Origin: Saccopteryx bilineata
Lineage: Eukaryota > Chordata > Mammalia > Chiroptera > Emballonuridae
Assembly: GCF_036850765.1 (NCBI RefSeq)
Contig: NC_089493.1
Location: forward strand, 129,710,239 to 129,774,238
Length of the DNA: 64,000 nucleotides
Reading direction: 5' to 3'
Translations under genes and position numbers: made by a program
Shown here: positions 1 to 11,402 of the stretch, in pieces
Layout: each line of letters starts with the position of its first letter
Position numbering within the stretch: position 1 is the stretch's first letter
The notes under the pieces: generated by a model
What the model was told of the DNA's origin: nothing
The model's database searches: none
The model's input: only the letters and a program-made list of their open reading frames with translations

Positions 1-818
1 CAGGTAACAAGCAATTAACTTCAGGGGAGGCTGCACCCCCCTTTATAGTCCCAGCCCCTTGGGAGCTGGAGCCCTTTGCCTACACCAGAGACCTTTCAAA
101 CTGTTCTTGTCTGGTGCTCAGATTGGAGGATCCCTAAGCATCTGGGTTCCTGATTGCTGCCCCATGGCCACCAGGCACCACTTTCCTCCAAATTTCTCAG
201 TGCATCCACCTAGGTGTGATGTCCAAGGGCCAGCAGCCCTCCTCTTTCTATAGGACATTGTGACCTTGGCTGGCTTTGGGGACAAGAAAAGCCAGGTTCT
301 TGGCCTCTTCCAGAGAAACATCTGGGGTTTGAGATGAGGCCTTTTCCTCCTGTTCCCAGTTCGTGTTTCTTCTGAATCTGCCCAGAGAGGCAGTCAGGAG
401 CAGGCGCCCTCAGCCCTACCCACCCAGCACTCCTCGCCCTATGCACACTTGCTCCGATGTCCCCACTTTCACACACACACTGTGTCAGCGCAGGCTCACA
501 GATTCACACATACTCGCCCACATGACCCCATCCTCTCCCTCTTCACTGACGCCTGTGCACCGGCTGAAACACGGCCCACACACGTGCACACATACATCCA
601 TGCCCTACCACGCACACACGTGCCCATGCACATGCCCCCACCTAGGCACACACTTGCCCTTCCCCACCAACTGCCCTTGGTCGTGTGCACGCAGATGCCC
701 AGACCGTACCAACTTGCTCATCTGACTACACATTCCTGCTTGCCAGCACCTGTCTGCATGACCAAGTGCTCCCTCTCGCCCTCCAGACCCCTGACCTCTT
801 GGTTTTTCTGTGTTGCAG
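1..818 (+). other. PML: PML intron, upstream of the penultimate coding exon
   Basis: No coding similarity is visible here. The stretch holds a CA-rich, alternating purine-pyrimidine segment at about 465-660. It ends in a pyrimidine-rich tract and the acceptor TGTTGCAG at 811-818, immediately before the exon encoding SFQELGD. It is inferred to be intronic because the flanking exon belongs to PML. Earlier PML exons (RING, B-boxes, coiled coil) must lie left of the window. Confidence 0.75.
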
Positions 819-969
819 TCCTTCCAAGAGCTGGGTGACAGCAGCAGCGAGTCCAGTGACCTTCAGCTGGAAGGACCCAGCTCCCTCAGGGTCCTGGAGG
901 ACAGCCTCACAGACCTCCAATCAGAAGACAGGCCCCTGGTTTTCTTTGACCTCAAGATTGACAGTGAAA
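819..969 (+). CDS. PML: PML isoform I, penultimate coding exon (partial gene)
   Basis: This exon encodes 50 codons plus one base, with the segments SSSESSDLQLEGPSSLRVLE and DRPLVFFDLKID, which I recognise as the part of PML leading into the isoform I exonuclease-like domain. The acceptor is CAG at 816-818 and the donor is AAA|GTGGGT at 969/970. The split codon (A + CC) joins in frame to the next exon at 2026. PML (TRIM19) is the scaffold of nuclear bodies. The serine/acidic stretch lies in the region that contains its SUMO-interacting motif. The motif 'FDLK' falls where active DEDDh exonucleases have D-x-E, so the catalytic glutamate is absent, in line with a non-catalytic fold. The RING/B-box/coiled-coil exons are outside the window. 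Confidence 0.93.
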
Positions 970-2025
970 GTGGGTTCTCTGTTGACCATCCCCACCCCTT
1001 TCTGGCTTAGTCTCTAAGTCCCCAAGACAAGTGCAGGCAGAGCCATCTGCAAGGCCCAGGAGAGCCCTGAGCTTGGGCCAGTGACTGCAGCCAGGTGGTG
1101 GGACTCCCAGGTGTACCAGTGGTTGTGTGAGTAAAGACGGCTGCCTTGACCAGTGCCTCAAAGGACAAGGCAAGTGCTTCCACAAGTGCCCCTCTGATGT
1201 GCACATCTCTTGGGGAGATGGAGTGCCTTGGGGAGACACCTCTAAACAGAGACCCAGGCTGCAGAAGTCACTGCTCTGAGATCGGGGTCTCAAGCCAGGC
1301 ATTGGCTGAGACTGTGCATTTCTGAGTACATGGCCCATTCTACAGGCCAACAGGGCTGAGGTCACAGGAAGATATGACCCCTTCTTCCGGAAGCCTCTCA
1401 CCTCCCATAAGTTTGCCCAGGCCCTGCCTCGGGGCACAGGCTCAGCTTGGGGCTAGCCCAGCCAGCCAGAAGCAACCAGGTGTCTCCGCAAGACAGGGGG
1501 TCCCTGGCAGGCCTCACAGGAAGCTCTGGGCCACACTTTGAGTGCAGTGGACTGGGCAGGTGTGCTGCCTGTACTCGGGCTCCAGCAGGCGGAGAGCCTT
1601 AGCTAAGTGATTAATGGGACTGGAGACCAAGGGCAGGAAATGAAGGGCTCTGTAGAAACTGTGGGTTTTGAGGGTAGGTGGGTAAGCTGACAGAAGAGAC
1701 CGGGAACCTGGATCTAAACTCAGGGGCAGGTGGCAGGGGAGGCGGTAGCTGGATTCCCTGAGGGTGACCAAGGGAAGTCTGGGGGCAGCAGATGTCCCCT
1801 TCACCTTGGCCCTAACAGAGCCCTCACATCCTAACAGAGCCCCCCCCCCCCCCAATCCTAGCAGAGCCAGGGGCACAGTTGCAAATGTTTGGAGTTGATA
1901 TTTGGTTCTTGACAGCTGGCCCAAGGCGGGACCTCTGGTAGTGGGTCGGCACCACTGGAGGCCCCCCAGCCCTGTCCAGTGCCTCCATGTCCCAGGACCT
2001 CACCCAGCTCTTCTCTCCCGCCCAG

Positions 2026-2789
2026 CCCAGGAGATTAGGCAGCTGGCAGCTGTGAGCCAGGACAGCAAATTCCGAGTGTTCATCCAGCCCGAGGCCTTCA
2101 GGATGTGCTCGAAGGCAGTCTCCCTGGAGGTGGGGCTGAAGCACTTCCTCCGCTTCCTGAGGTCCTTGCACCGCCCGACCCTGGCCTGCTACAAGCTGTG
2201 GGGCCCCAGCCTGCCCAACTTCTTCCAGGCCCTGGAGGGCATGAACAAGCTGTGGGAGTTTCAGGAGGCCATCTCCGGCTTCCTGGCCATCCTGGCCCTC
2301 ATCCGGGAGCGTGTGCCCCAGGCCAGCAGCTTCAAGCTCAAGAGTCTGGCCAAGACCTACCTGGCGAGAAACATGAGCGAACACAGCGCCCTGGCTGCCG
2401 TGATGACCATGCGGGACCTGTGCCGCCTCCTTGAAATCTCCCCGGGCCCCCAGTTGGCCCGGCTCACATGCTCCTTCAGCAACCTGCAGTGCTTTGCGTC
2501 CCTGAAGCCCCTGGTGCAGGCGGCCGTCCTGTCCCGGGCCGAGGCCCACCTCCTGGCCCTCCACAACGTGAGCTTCGTGGAGCTGCTGAGTGCACACCGC
2601 CGAGACCCTCAGGGGGGCTTGAAGAAGTACAGCCGGTACCTGCAAACCCCCTCCCTGCCCCCCACCCAGTCTGCTCTCAACCTGCCGGCTTTGAGCACCT
2701 ACTTCAAAGACTGGTTGAAGGGGCCAGAAGACCCCTCTTCCCCTCTTGCTGCCCATAGCTTAGCCAAAAGGGCCTGCCAGCAGAGCTGA
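2026..2789 (+). CDS. PML: PML isoform I, terminal coding exon: exonuclease-III-like domain and C terminus
   Basis: The exon opens after the acceptor CCGCCCAG (AG at 2024-2025) and reads in frame from the split Thr codon through QEIRQLAAVSQDSKFRV to the stop TGA at 2787-2789, 253 residues after the split codon. Blocks such as ACYKLWGP, LWEFQEAISGFLA, SFKLKSLAKTYLARNMSE, MRDLCRLLEISPGPQLA, LLSAHRRDPQGGLKKYSRYL and the ending KRACQQS match my memory of the human PML-I C terminus (ending ASQQS). PML-I is the longest isoform. This exon is known to supply its nuclear export signal and nucleolar-targeting functions. The frame is intact, so the gene looks functional. The larger open frame starting at 1902 includes 124 bases of intron and is not the true exon. 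The opposite-strand frame at 1824-2756 is a GC shadow. Confidence 0.95.
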
Positions 2790-4565
2790 GGGGTAGGGAT
2801 GATGGCTTGGAATGTGTGGGTACGAAGAGGGTAGGTTCCCCTCAGCCAGGCCCTGCTGCCCATCACAGCATTCCCAGGTCCTGGTCCCTAATACTCAGCG
2901 GGTGTTTGATCCAGAATTAGTTCTTCTCTGGGACCAAATTCCCTTTCTCTAAAAATCCCAAGAGAAGTTCCAAAGACCAAGCAGCACCCTCCTAGAGCCA
3001 CCAGATCCCCAGTGCACCAGTGGATTAACTCACCAGGCTCCTGGCCCTCCCTTACGTGAGCCAGATCCAGGGAAATCCTGGTTGAAGAAGGCATGGCCTC
3101 TGGGGTCTCTAAGTGCCCCCTGCTGTCTTGCCCCAGCCACCTGGCTTGCCACTTCCATGGGTGTCCTTGAAGCTCCCCCTGGCCCCCAGCCACTGCCCAG
3201 GGCACCTGCTGACAGCTCCCATGGACGCTGCCTGCAACACCAGTGGCCCCACAGGTGCCCAAGTGCCTTTAACCAAACTGCCCCTCGTGAGCTTGGGCTC
3301 TCTCAGCCCCTGCCTGCCTGGAGGCGGCTCTCTGTCCCCACTCCCTAGAGCACGGTCATCCGCAAAGGGCTTCATGTGTGCAGAGATAGGAGCTGCTATG
3401 CCCTGCTTGTCCCCTCTCCCCTCCACACTTGCTACCTTTCTCCTGGCCATGCAAACAACTCCCTTTAGTTAAGGCTTTGCTCTTTGGTCCTCAGGCCACT
3501 GACCCTGCTCAGCATGGCCCTTTGCTGTGTCTGCACAGCCCACCTCGGCCCTGCCAAGGGACACCCTCCTACCCAGTGCTGCTCTGTGTGTGTCCAGGGA
3601 CCCTCATCTTGGCTTCCCCAACAGCCTCCACCCCAGACTTCTGCAACTGGACTCTAGGGTGGGACCCAGCACACTGCTTAGTTTAGCAGGGTGTCCAGTT
3701 GATGCTGATGCTTGCTGAGCCCCAGAACCACAGCTGGGTAGACTGTTCTTCGAAGGAGAAGGAGTGTAGGGCAGCAGGGAAAGTCCGGCCAGACCCCGGC
3801 CATGCATCGGATGCGACCTAGGAAAAGAATGGCCCTTCCTGAGTCCCATCTCCACCTATACAATGGCTGGTTGGCCAGAATGGTCTCAGAGTACCATCCA
3901 ACTCTGTCATTCTGGGGTTTTAAGAATGGACCACAGGCCACTGAAGCAGTGGACAAGATGGTTTCATGTTTGAGCCCTAGCCCTAAGCTAAGGCCTCAGC
4001 CTGTGGTCACACCAGAGCACTGCTGGATCAGCAGCAGAACTCTAGCAGGTCAGGGCTGTCCCTTCTGACTGGCAGAACTACTGTCCCCTCCCTCTCCCAT
4101 CCCTGTTCCTAGGTTGTTGCTACTAGAATGCAGCCCAGACCCCTAGACTATGGACTTGGGCTTTCACAGGGGTAAAGTCTGTGCACCTGCACTTCATCCC
4201 CCTCCCAATGGGTGCCCCCCAAACCCACTAACGAGTTACATCACACCTTGCTACCACAGCGGGAGTGCTGGCTCCAACAGTGAACTCTGATGCACTTAAA
4301 ATAAAATTCCAGTTTAAAGCAGGTGCTGCCTTTAAAGCCTAGTGGGAACAGGCTAATGGGGAAGGAGGAGGATAGGATGAGGCCCCAGCCTGGCTGTCAT
4401 GGCCACCATCTTGGCAGCTGCAAGGCAGCCTGGCGCTGGACTGAGCAGTGCTCTATGATCCCAGCTCAAGGCCTGTGACCTTCAGATGTAGCTCCTGTAA
4501 AAACGGCTGTTCTGCTGTCTCCACTTTCACAGCTTTCAATAAAGACGGGCATCTTCAGAGCCTGA
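2790..4565 (+). other. PML: PML 3' untranslated region with two poly(A) signals
   Basis: This stretch follows the PML stop codon and has no long coding frame. AATAAA hexamers occur at 4300-4305 and 4538-4543. The second is followed by sequence typical of a cleavage site and is my preferred 3' end. The end coordinate is an estimate (20-25 bases past the hexamer). Confidence 0.7.
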
Positions 4566-6386
4566 TGCCACCCACCCGGGAGCGACTGAGCAGCCCCCCA
4601 CCTAGTGAAGGGGCGCTTCCAGGCCTTGGGGAGCTGTTCTTGGTGGGGACGTTTCAGGACTTAGCAGAGCAGAAAGTCCCTCATTGCTTACTGCGGAGGA
4701 CCTCATGGATGTGAATCCCCCATTCCAAGCAGAGAAACGAGGGTGGGTCAGGAACCAAGCTCCAACTCCCAGGGTCACCCCTAGAGGGAGTCAGGAACCA
4801 GACAACTTCACCTCTGCCCCCTGCTGTGTCCCCAAAGCCACAAGTGGTTAAACCCTTAACTAGGAAGGTAGGAGATAGCCGGAATATCAGCAACATGGGA
4901 CTAAATGTGTTGCTGTCTTGGGTGTTGTAGGCGGAATCTGTATTAGCTCCCGCGGGATCCTTGTGGCATAGGCCGTGTGGGTAGCAGCCCTCCCCTGGCC
5001 TGGGTGAGCAGCCAGGTAATGTGGTTTGGTCGCTGCCACCACTCTTAACCCCAACTGCCTCTCCCAGGTGCCTAAAGTCCGAGCCTGGAGTATTTAATCT
5101 CTCAGAGCAAGTCCAAATATGTCACCCGTGCTTCATCTTTGAATTCTCCGTCAGATTTATCCATGTCAGCTGACCACAAGTCTGCTGGGCCAGCAGTCAG
5201 GACACCGAGTTTCAATCCTCAGGGGCCTGTGACTGGTCTGGTGCGTCAGGCTCGGGCTCTGACTCTGTCCAACAGATGAGGCTCATTTTTATCTCAGGAG
5301 GTTGTGTGAACCAGTAAGATAATGCTTGTGAAAAATAGCTGTTTATTATGTGAAGAATCATACAAATTAACGTAAGATCATATTTTATAGACCACCAAAG
5401 TGACAGAGTTATTTCTAGAGAAAATAAACAGATATTCAGTCTTAGCCAAAAAGAAAAGTGCATGGATTTGTCTTCAAGGGAATGAAAGACAAGAGCTGGG
5501 GCAGAACAGGTAAGGGTGGGAGTCTTGGGTCTGAGGGACAGCAGGGAAGTCTGCCTTGGAGTGGCTCTACAGTCCCTGGCTCTGTGTTCCCAGTATGTCC
5601 AGATGGGAGGCTGCAGCCACACGGACCTGAAGTGGAGAGCCGACTTGCTGTGACACCTCAGCCCAGCCTTGTTCCGGGGCCTCCTCCTCAAGCCCAGGGG
5701 CTCCTCACCTCAGGGAGATCATTTAAAATTTTGCTTTGACCCCCAACCTTGCTGCATAACTCCTAGCTGCTGCTACCTAGGGTGTGTCCCCACTGTGCCC
5801 CTGCCCTCCTCCAGCCCTGGCCTGCCTTACTCCCACTCTTCTTCCTGCCCTAGATTCACTCTGACACACAGTCCCAACTGGGACAGTACTCCATATTCCA
5901 TATCGGAGTTTATCCTGCACCCTCAGTTTGCTAGGGGCACCTCAATGCATCAAGGTTGTGGGTCTTTAAGGGACACAAAGTCAGTCTCCTCCTCTGACTT
6001 GTTTCTACACCAGCCCTGGTGCCCTGCTATGCATAGAGCACCTTTCTTTACTTACAGTTAAGGGAACCCCAGAGCTGGTGACACCAAATGTCAAGTCAGA
6101 GATCATCAAGGACATTGGAAGCAGAACTGAGCTAGAGCTGTTCCAAGGATTGGCCAGCAGAGGGCGCAGCAGCCCCACCGAGCCTGGCGTGGAGGCCACT
6201 GCTCCACGTGGGCGGGAACTAGTGGGTAGGCTTTAAAGCGTCACGCATACTTCCGGTGGTATGGGAGCTAGCATTATGTAGGTGGTGCGTGGAGAAACAT
6301 TTTTAAAACGTTAATCGTTTCTGTGATATACTTGCTCAGAATGACTACAGTGAGATTCTTTAAAGGTCTAGTTTAAGGACAACTTT
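4566..6386. other. Intergenic, nothing recognised
   Basis: Open frames here are short and without family resemblance. An AT-richer patch lies at about 5320-5450. No RNA gene or repeat family was recognised. Confidence 0.5.
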
Positions 6387-6557
6387 TAAAAATTGATTTT
6401 TAAAGAAAGGGAGGGAGGAAGAGAAACATTGATCTGTCATTCCATTTATTTATGTATCCATTGGTTGCTTCTTGTATGTGCCCTGACCCTGGATCAAACC
6501 TGCAACCTTGGCATATCTGGATGATGATCTAACCAACTGAGCCATCTGGCGAGGATT
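6387..6557 (-). mobile_element. Old tRNA-derived SINE (VES-like), antisense
   Basis: An A-rich tail region (T/A runs at 6387) is followed by a purine-rich tract. The tRNA-like head reads on the minus strand and ends at AACTGAGCCATCTGGCGAGG. It is diverged from the younger copies in this window. Confidence 0.7.
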
Positions 6558-7259
6558 TGGGAAAATAAAAGTCTTAACTGATGTTTTGAAACTGGCTATA
6601 AGAAAGGTTTGGAGAATGATTCTCTAGCATGAGGTCTAGGAGCTCTGGACAGGATGGGAGCTTCAGCTGGTTTAGTCTGGGCCTTCTGAGCCACGTACAT
6701 GACTTGAGGGACGCCTGGCAGGGGCAATGCAGTCTGCCTGGCTCCACCAGCAGCCAGAATCCTTCCACATTCATGGAGGACTCTCCCGTTTGTGGTATTG
6801 TCCTTAAAGCCCTTCAGTTCAAGGAAGTGCTTGGCACATTTCCTCTTCTGACTGATGAGGACATGTGTCACCCGGATGGTTGTTGGGGAGATGTCAGAGG
6901 CTGGGTTGGGTCTCTGGCTGCTGACTTGTGTTGTTGCTGAGAGCTCCCACTTTGTGCTTTGACCACTGTGACCCACTCACTTGGGCCTCCAGATGGTGCA
7001 TGTCCTCTCTCTGGCCGGACCAGAGGCACGGAGGGCATCCAGAGCGTTCATGGTGTATAAACAGCTGTAGCCGGTTGTGACTCCCCTTGGTTTCCAGCTG
7101 TAGCTGTCTTCATCATCATCTGCAAGGAGCTTAATTCCTGAACCCTGGATACTGGAATATCGATGTTCTCTTTTAAGTCCTTGGGGCCACTGTGTCCCAC
7201 GGCAGAATTTCATTACAAAGGGTGTGATTTGCCTCTTCGCAAAAACAAATAGCAGTACA
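6558..7259. other. Unique sequence, possibly a decayed gene copy
   Basis: Several overlapping minus-strand frames of 66-126 residues cover 6574-7213, with charged segments such as ADDDEDSYSW and QKRKCAKHFLELKGF. I could not assign a family. No poly(A) tail or flanking repeat is visible, so a processed pseudogene is possible but not shown. Confidence 0.3.
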
Positions 7260-7560
7260 GCCTGACCAGGTGGTGGTGCAGTGTATAGAGCATCAGCTTA
7301 GGATGCTGAAGACCCAGGTTCAAAACCAGCACAGGCTCACCAGTTTGAGTGTGGGGTCACCAACTTGAGCATGGGATCATAGACATAACCCCATGGTTGC
7401 TGGCTTGAGCCCAAAGGTCACTGGCTTGAGCAAGGGATCACTGGCTCAACAGGAGCCCCCCGGTCAACATATGAGAAAGCAATCAATGAATAACTAAGGT
7501 GCCACAACTGTTGAGTTGATGCTTCTCATCTCTCTCCCTGTCTTTCTCTACATAATTAAA
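7260..7560 (+). mobile_element. Rhin-1-like tRNA-derived SINE
   Basis: The head GCCTGACCAGGTGGTGGTGC starts at 7260. The body contains the repeated 'ACTTGAGC/GGCTTGAGC' units and ends in CT-rich sequence and an A-rich tail. An imperfect target duplication (…AGCAGTACA at 7251-7259 and …AGGAGTACA after the tail) supports retroposition. Confidence 0.85.
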
Positions 7561-7899
7561 TAAACAGGAGTACAAATGCCATGCTCCCGTAGGCCATCAC
7601 TGACTGACAAGACATTCATGCCATGGCCCCCTACCCCACGCAGAACTGCTCAGGTCTACCCTGCTGCCCTGCTTCGCCTGCCTGGACTCCTCCGAGGCAA
7701 TGACACCTGGGTTTCCTGAAGGTCCTAGCCATTTTCTTACGGGGAAAGGCCAAGGCTGACTCGGTGACTCAGCCAGAGAACACGAGGGACTGGTGGTGGG
7801 TTGAGGGAAGAAGCAAAGATGGATATTAAGTAGCTACACACAGAAAGGACACAGGTGCAGCAAAACTCATAACTGTGAGAGTTGGGGACATAACTGTGG

Positions 7900-8115
7900 G
7901 AAGCCCTGGGTTACCGCTGGAATTAGAACAAGGATTACAGATGAGGGTCAGAGCAAAGGTGAGGGCCCAAATTAGAATTGGGGTAGAGATGGGGAGTAGG
8001 GTTAGGAGTTGGGGTAAGGCCTAAAGTTAGGGTTTGGGGTTATATCAAATTTAGGGTCATATTTGGTAATTAAGGTTAGAATTGGAGTTAGGAATGTGAT
8101 TAGGAGTGGAGTTGA
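7900..8115 (+). repeat. Degenerate GTTAGGG/GTTAGAATTGG tandem array
   Basis: The stretch is built of irregular units resembling GGGTTAGG, GGTTAGAATT, AGTTAGGGTT and TAGGGTCAT. The unit length varies and no perfect array remains. It looks like a decayed minisatellite or interstitial telomere-like tract. Confidence 0.5.
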
Positions 8116-8424
8116 GTCGCTTTGAGGGCCACATGCATTTGACGCTTTAGCAGCAATTAAAAAGTCCATGAAACTCTAGACAGATGGGCAGAAGCTTCTG
8201 AGGAAGACCCCTAATGTGGCACCCCAAGCACAGTGCCCCTCCTCCACCCCAGCACCCTCTTTTAGAAGCACCCAGCAGGGGTTATGCCTGAGCTCACTGA
8301 AGGGGGAGGGGCCAAATCCAGGAGTGAGAGCCTTCAGCACAACCTGGTGAACAACACTCAGCTAATACAACACTAGACATTCAACAATATCTTCTCACTA
8401 AACACAGGTCCCTCATTTAGCCGG

Positions 8425-8545
8425 CCCAGGAGCCCGGTGTGGTGACATCCTCACCCTTATGTTACACATGAACATAGGATAGTGTTTGAGTGCCTTGCTC
8501 AAGGTCATTAAGCTTGTTGTATATGGCAGAGTTGGGACTTGCCCC
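8425..8545 (+). repeat. MIR-type SINE fragment
   Basis: The segment has the MIR core pattern: 'CATCCTCACCCTTATGTTACACATGAACA' region, then 'TTGCTCAAGGTCATTAAGC' and 'GCAGAGTTGGGACTTG'. It is an ancient mammalian SINE, strongly diverged. Confidence 0.6.
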
Positions 8546-9343
8546 CAGGGTGCCACTTGGGGCCCACACTGCTGGGTGCACCACTGTGTGTTGAGGGAGC
8601 CAGTTTCCAGCTCTCTCCTTCCTGTGCCCTCATGGTCTGCCAGTCATAAGATGCAAAATTCCGGCACCTGAACGCTCACGCCCCATCCTTCTGGTCTCCG
8701 CACTTAAACTTACCTTAATTCTATTTTTTTCTTTTAGACTATTGCTTCTCAAACCTTCCCCCTCCCCATTCTTACCCTATAAGTATCCTTTTTAGACATT
8801 TTTTCCCCTAATAATGACTCCTTGCAATGAAATTTTGATACATCCATGTAAGGTTTTCTACATACAAGATCATGACGCCTGCAAGTAGAGAACATGTGAC
8901 ATCTTCCTTACAAAGACATACTGCTTATCCGTTCATGTCCTCCAGTCCTTTGGAGGGTCAGAAACCACTGGAATACCTAAGATTGTTTATGATTCCCCTC
9001 CTCCCTTCCCCTTGAACCAGTTTTTACTCTCTGGTGTAATACTGCCTCTTTTGAGGATGCATGATTTCAGGGGAGTTATCTGCATCCCCAGTCACAACAC
9101 AAGTCAGAAGTGTCAGGGGGTAGTAACCCCTCTACTTGGTTCTGCTCACAGTAAGGGAGGAGGTGGGACCAGGCTGGGAGGAGGTAGAAGGGATCATGGG
9201 CAGAGGTATCTAAGGACATGCTTCCCTGGAGTGGCCTGGGTCCTCAACTCAGCCTGGTGGCAGGGCCTGGCACTGGGGGCTGAGGAAGGCAGCACCTTCA
9301 TTTATTTCTGTGTCCCTACCAAGGTGCCAGCTCCAGACCCTTG
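8546..9343. other. Intergenic, nothing recognised
   Basis: No coding region or repeat family was recognised. The longest frames (61-110 residues) show no domain. Confidence 0.5.
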
Positions 9344-9360
9344 AATAAAGGAGATGCCTG

Positions 9361-9564
9361 CCTGACCTGTGGTGGCACAGTGGATAAAGCATCCACCAGG
9401 AATGCTGAGGTCGCTGGTTCAAAACCCTGGGCTTGCCTAGTCAAGGCACATATGGGAGTTGATGCTTCTTGCTCCTCCCTCTCCCTTCTCTCTCTCTCTC
9501 CCTCCCTCTCTCTCTCTCTCTCTCTCCTCCCCCTCTCTAAAATGAATAAGTAAAAGTTTAAATA
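9361..9564 (+). mobile_element. Short VES-like SINE with perfect target duplication
   Basis: The head CCTGACCTGTGGTGGCACAG is followed by a B-box-like GGTTCAAAACC, a (TC)n tract and an A-rich tail. A perfect 17-bp direct repeat (AATAAAGGAGATGCCTG) flanks it at 9344-9360 and 9565-9581, indicating L1-driven retroposition. Confidence 0.93.
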
Positions 9565-10159
9565 AATAAAGGAGATGCCTGTGGGTAGGGATTCTACTGA
9601 AAGAAGGGTCTAGAATTTTAACTGACTCCCTACCAAAAACAAAACAAAAAACCAGGAAGTTTGGACACCTCCACCCACCCTTACAAAATGCATTTGCTGA
9701 CAAGTGAGGGGATAATTCCTTCATTCTTGGCTCAAGGAACTTCATTCAACTTAGCCCAGAGGAATCCTTTAAAGACCAGCTGCCTGAACTATGCTAAAGT
9801 CAGTTTATAAATACAAACATCCCAAACTTGATAGCCAAGCAGATTGCAAAAAGCTAACTACAGATATTTTCCACAAAGCTAGCCAGCCACACAAGGGTGA
9901 TAGAACATGCTGTGGAATCCAGTGTCACTTTGTCTGAGTGTCTAAAACGCTTTGTTGTCAGACTGTGTGCAGAGGGCCTGGGGGCAGACTTTACTCAAAC
10001 GCTGAGGCTCTTCTGGAGTTCCATAGCCTCAGAGTTCCCCAGCTGACACCAGGGTGGATTGATCTTACAGTTAACCCGGCCAACCAAGGAGGAAGTGCCT
10101 GCCCATGGTGGTGCCCTTGTCCTGTCTGCTTAGGAGCAGGGAAGTTAGAACATGGGTGT

Positions 10160-10340
10160 TGCAGGGGACTTAGTTCGAATGCCAGCTCTGTTTTGTGACC
10201 TTAAACAAATTGCTTAGCCTCTGTGGTCTCATATGTAAACTGGGGGTGATCATACATGCTTCAAAAACTGAGGATTTAATGAGAAAACACACATAAAACA
10301 CTAAACTTTGTGAATTGACCATGCTCAATTAAAAAAAGAT
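10160..10340 (-). repeat. MIR fragment
   Basis: The pattern is that of MIR: 'GTGACCTTAAACAAATTGCTTAGCCTCTGTGGTCTCATATGTAAACTGGGGGTGATCATAC' and then 'GAGGATTTAATGAGAAAAC'. It is diverged. Confidence 0.7.
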
Positions 10341-10346
10341 AACTAT

Positions 10347-10526
10347 GCCTGACCTGTGGTGGCACAGGGAATAGAGCATCGACCTGGAATGTTGAGGTCA
10401 CTGGTTCAAAACCCAGGGCTTGTCTGACCAAGGCATATACGAGAAGCAGCTACTAGGAGTTGATGCTTCCTGCTCCCCCCCTTCTCTCTGTCTCTCTCTA
10501 AAATCAATAAATAAAAAATATTTTTT
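10347..10526 (+). mobile_element. Short VES-like SINE
   Basis: It starts with GCCTGACCTGTGGTGGCACA and ends in AAATCAATAAATAAAAAATA. It is directly followed by a second SINE at 10543 inserted near its tail. Confidence 0.88.
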
Positions 10527-10542
10527 AAAAAAACTATACTTC

Positions 10543-10855
10543 GCCTGACCAGGTGGTGGCGCAGTGGATAGAGCGTCGGACTGGGATGCGGAAGAACCCA
10601 GGTTCGAGACCCTGAGATCGCCAGCTTGAGTGCGGGCTCATCTGGTTTGAGCAAAGAGCTCACCAGCTTAGACCCAAGGTCGCTGGCTCCAGCAGGGGGT
10701 TACTCGGTCTGCTGAAGGCCCGCGGTCAAGGCACATGTGAGAAAGCAATCAATGAACAACTAAGAAGTTGCAACGTGCAACGAGAAACTGATGATTGATG
10801 CTTCTCATCTCTCTCCGTTCCTGTCTGTCTGTCCCTGTCTATCTCTGCCTCTGTA

Positions 10856-10888
<33 letters not shown>

Positions 10889-10894
10889 AACAAA
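10543..10894 (+). mobile_element. Rhin-1-like SINE
   Basis: The head GCCTGACCAGGTGGTGGCGC is followed by the body with CACCAGCTTAGACCCAAGG, the ACGTGCAACGAGAAACTGATG segment, a TC-rich tract, and an (AAAAC)n tail. The direct repeat AAACTATACTTC flanks it (ending at 10542 and 10910). It is relatively well preserved, hence young. Confidence 0.93.
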
Positions 10895-10910
10895 AAAAAA
10901 ACTATACTTC

Positions 10911-11385
10911 TCCTAGAGGAGAAGGCATTGTGCTGACCTCCCCTTTTCTCTCCTCTCACCCCTCCTTTTCCCCTTCCTTCCCCTCCCTATTCCTTCTTCC
11001 CTTCTCTCCCTCTCTTCTGGTTCTAGTCCATTTAGGATCTGGGTGATTCTGTCCCCAACTACTTCTCCTGGTACATCTGTTCCCATCTCTCCAAGCCTCC
11101 TGGATTGTGTCCTCTACCCTGACGGGGTCACCCTGCACGCTGGAAAGATTTGCAGCACAGTTCGCTTCAGCCCCCACCTAGCTACTAGATAAAGCCATCT
11201 GCAGGCAGATGGCAGAAGGTTAGGGTTGGACAGAGGAGGTCCAGGGAGAAACAAATAAATACATCAAGTTTCCAGCTGTGTCTAGAGATAAGGCCCAAAA
11301 GAGGAGGTGGAGGTGCTCACAGCACGCATGTGGGTGCCCCCCCCCACCATACCCGGCTAGTTCACACGGGCTTCGCCAGGAAAAC
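10911..11385. other. CT-rich and unique intergenic sequence
   Basis: A pyrimidine-rich tract covers about 10940-11025, followed by unrecognised unique sequence. No gene is supported. Confidence 0.5.
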
Positions 11386-11402
11386 CTATTTGAGGCACTT
11401 TA

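Noticed and set aside
1..12. CAG|GTAACA at the very left edge as a PML exon end
   Set aside because: Only three bases precede it in the window, so an exon cannot be shown.
1824..2756. 310-codon minus-strand frame opposite the last PML exon
   Set aside because: It mirrors a GC-rich conserved coding exon. The plus-strand PML frame explains the openness.
6574..7213. Overlapping minus-strand frames as a possible retrocopied gene
   Set aside because: No recognisable protein, no poly(A) signal on the minus strand and no flanking duplication. It is left as unassigned sequence.
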